From the NCBI GenBank assembly GCA_902826945.1, contig CADEGS010000155.1:1-5204 (forward strand): 5,204 bases of DNA, given 5' to 3'. The position numbers and the translations under genes are program-made. The DNA is from an uncultured bacterium. GTDB lineage: Bacteria > Planctomycetota > UBA1135 > GCA-002686595. Of the stretch, positions 5,082 to 5,204 are shown piece by piece. The notes below the pieces were generated by a model, which saw nothing but the letters and a program-made list of their open reading frames with translations, ran no database searches and was not told where the DNA came from. Within the stretch, counting starts at the first letter, position 1, and the number at the start of each line of letters is the position of its first letter.

Positions 5082-5204
5082 GCCGCGCGCCGCTCAGCGC
5101 CTGGCTGTGCCTGGTCGTGTGGGGCGCGTGGCTGTTCGCGCTGCAAGGGCTCGTCGCGGCCAGCGGCTCGCTGCGCGCCTGGACGCCCGACCTCGGGCTG
5201 GTGC
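5078..5204 (+). CDS. mreD: Rod shape-determining protein MreD, N-terminal fragment (cut by window end)
   Basis: MreD is a small polytopic inner-membrane protein that works with MreC and MreB in the elongasome. Only 42 codons are in the window. They encode a short polar start (VSRAPLSA, the first codon GTG being read as Met), a hydrophobic helix at about residues 9-28 (WLCLVVWGAWLFALQGLVAA) and then WTPDLGLV, which matches the PDL.LV motif that follows the first helix in MreD proteins. The GTG start overlaps the mreC TGA (GTGA), and a GGAGG site stands 6 bases upstream. The call relies heavily on the gene order mreB-mreC-mreD, since the fragment alone is short. Confidence 0.82.
   Translation, partial: MSRAPLSAWLCLVVWGAWLFALQGLVAASGSLRAWTPDLGLV

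Overview
The window is very GC-rich, strongly G/C at third codon positions, and every credible gene lies on the + strand. It reads as chromosomal housekeeping DNA of a diderm (Gram-negative-type) bacterium: the end of an apolipoprotein N-acyltransferase gene (lnt) followed by the rod-shape genes mreB, mreC and the start of mreD. I see no mobile element, CRISPR array, rRNA or tRNA. The lineage is uncertain. The short membrane-anchored coiled-coil protein beginning with an MSPIGRIFVVLNL-type segment resembles small uncharacterised proteins I associate with Planctomycetota. A high-GC planctomycete or another high-GC diderm is therefore a low-confidence guess.

Layout. Positions 1-1170 hold the 3' part of lnt, cut by the window edge, with a stem-loop folded around its stop codon. 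A near-consensus sigma70-type promoter (TTGACC, 17 bp, TATAGT) at 1221-1249 then drives a two-gene unit: a 180-residue single-pass coiled-coil protein (1329-1871) and an 80-residue basic-tailed single-pass protein (1883-2125). The two are 11 bases apart and the second has a good Shine-Dalgarno sequence. After a 170-base gap with a weaker candidate promoter comes mreB (2296-3360), whose stop codon sits in a perfect 13-bp hairpin stem. A 305-base non-coding stretch follows, filled in its first half by successive dyad symmetries. Then come a long, divergent mreC (best start GTG 3666, end 5081) and mreD, which overlaps the mreC stop codon by two bases and runs off the window.

How the genes relate. 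MreB is the cytoplasmic actin-like filament, and MreC and MreD are its membrane and periplasmic partners in the elongasome that guides lateral wall synthesis. Lnt completes lipoprotein maturation in the inner membrane. The two unknown membrane proteins between lnt and mreB are the least explained part of the window. Their position makes an envelope or cell-shape role plausible but unproven. The most notable sequence observations are the repeated MreC-type motif (GVRPG...VGRV) in mreC, the hairpin cluster between mreB and mreC, and the altered residues and insertion in the Lnt catalytic domain.
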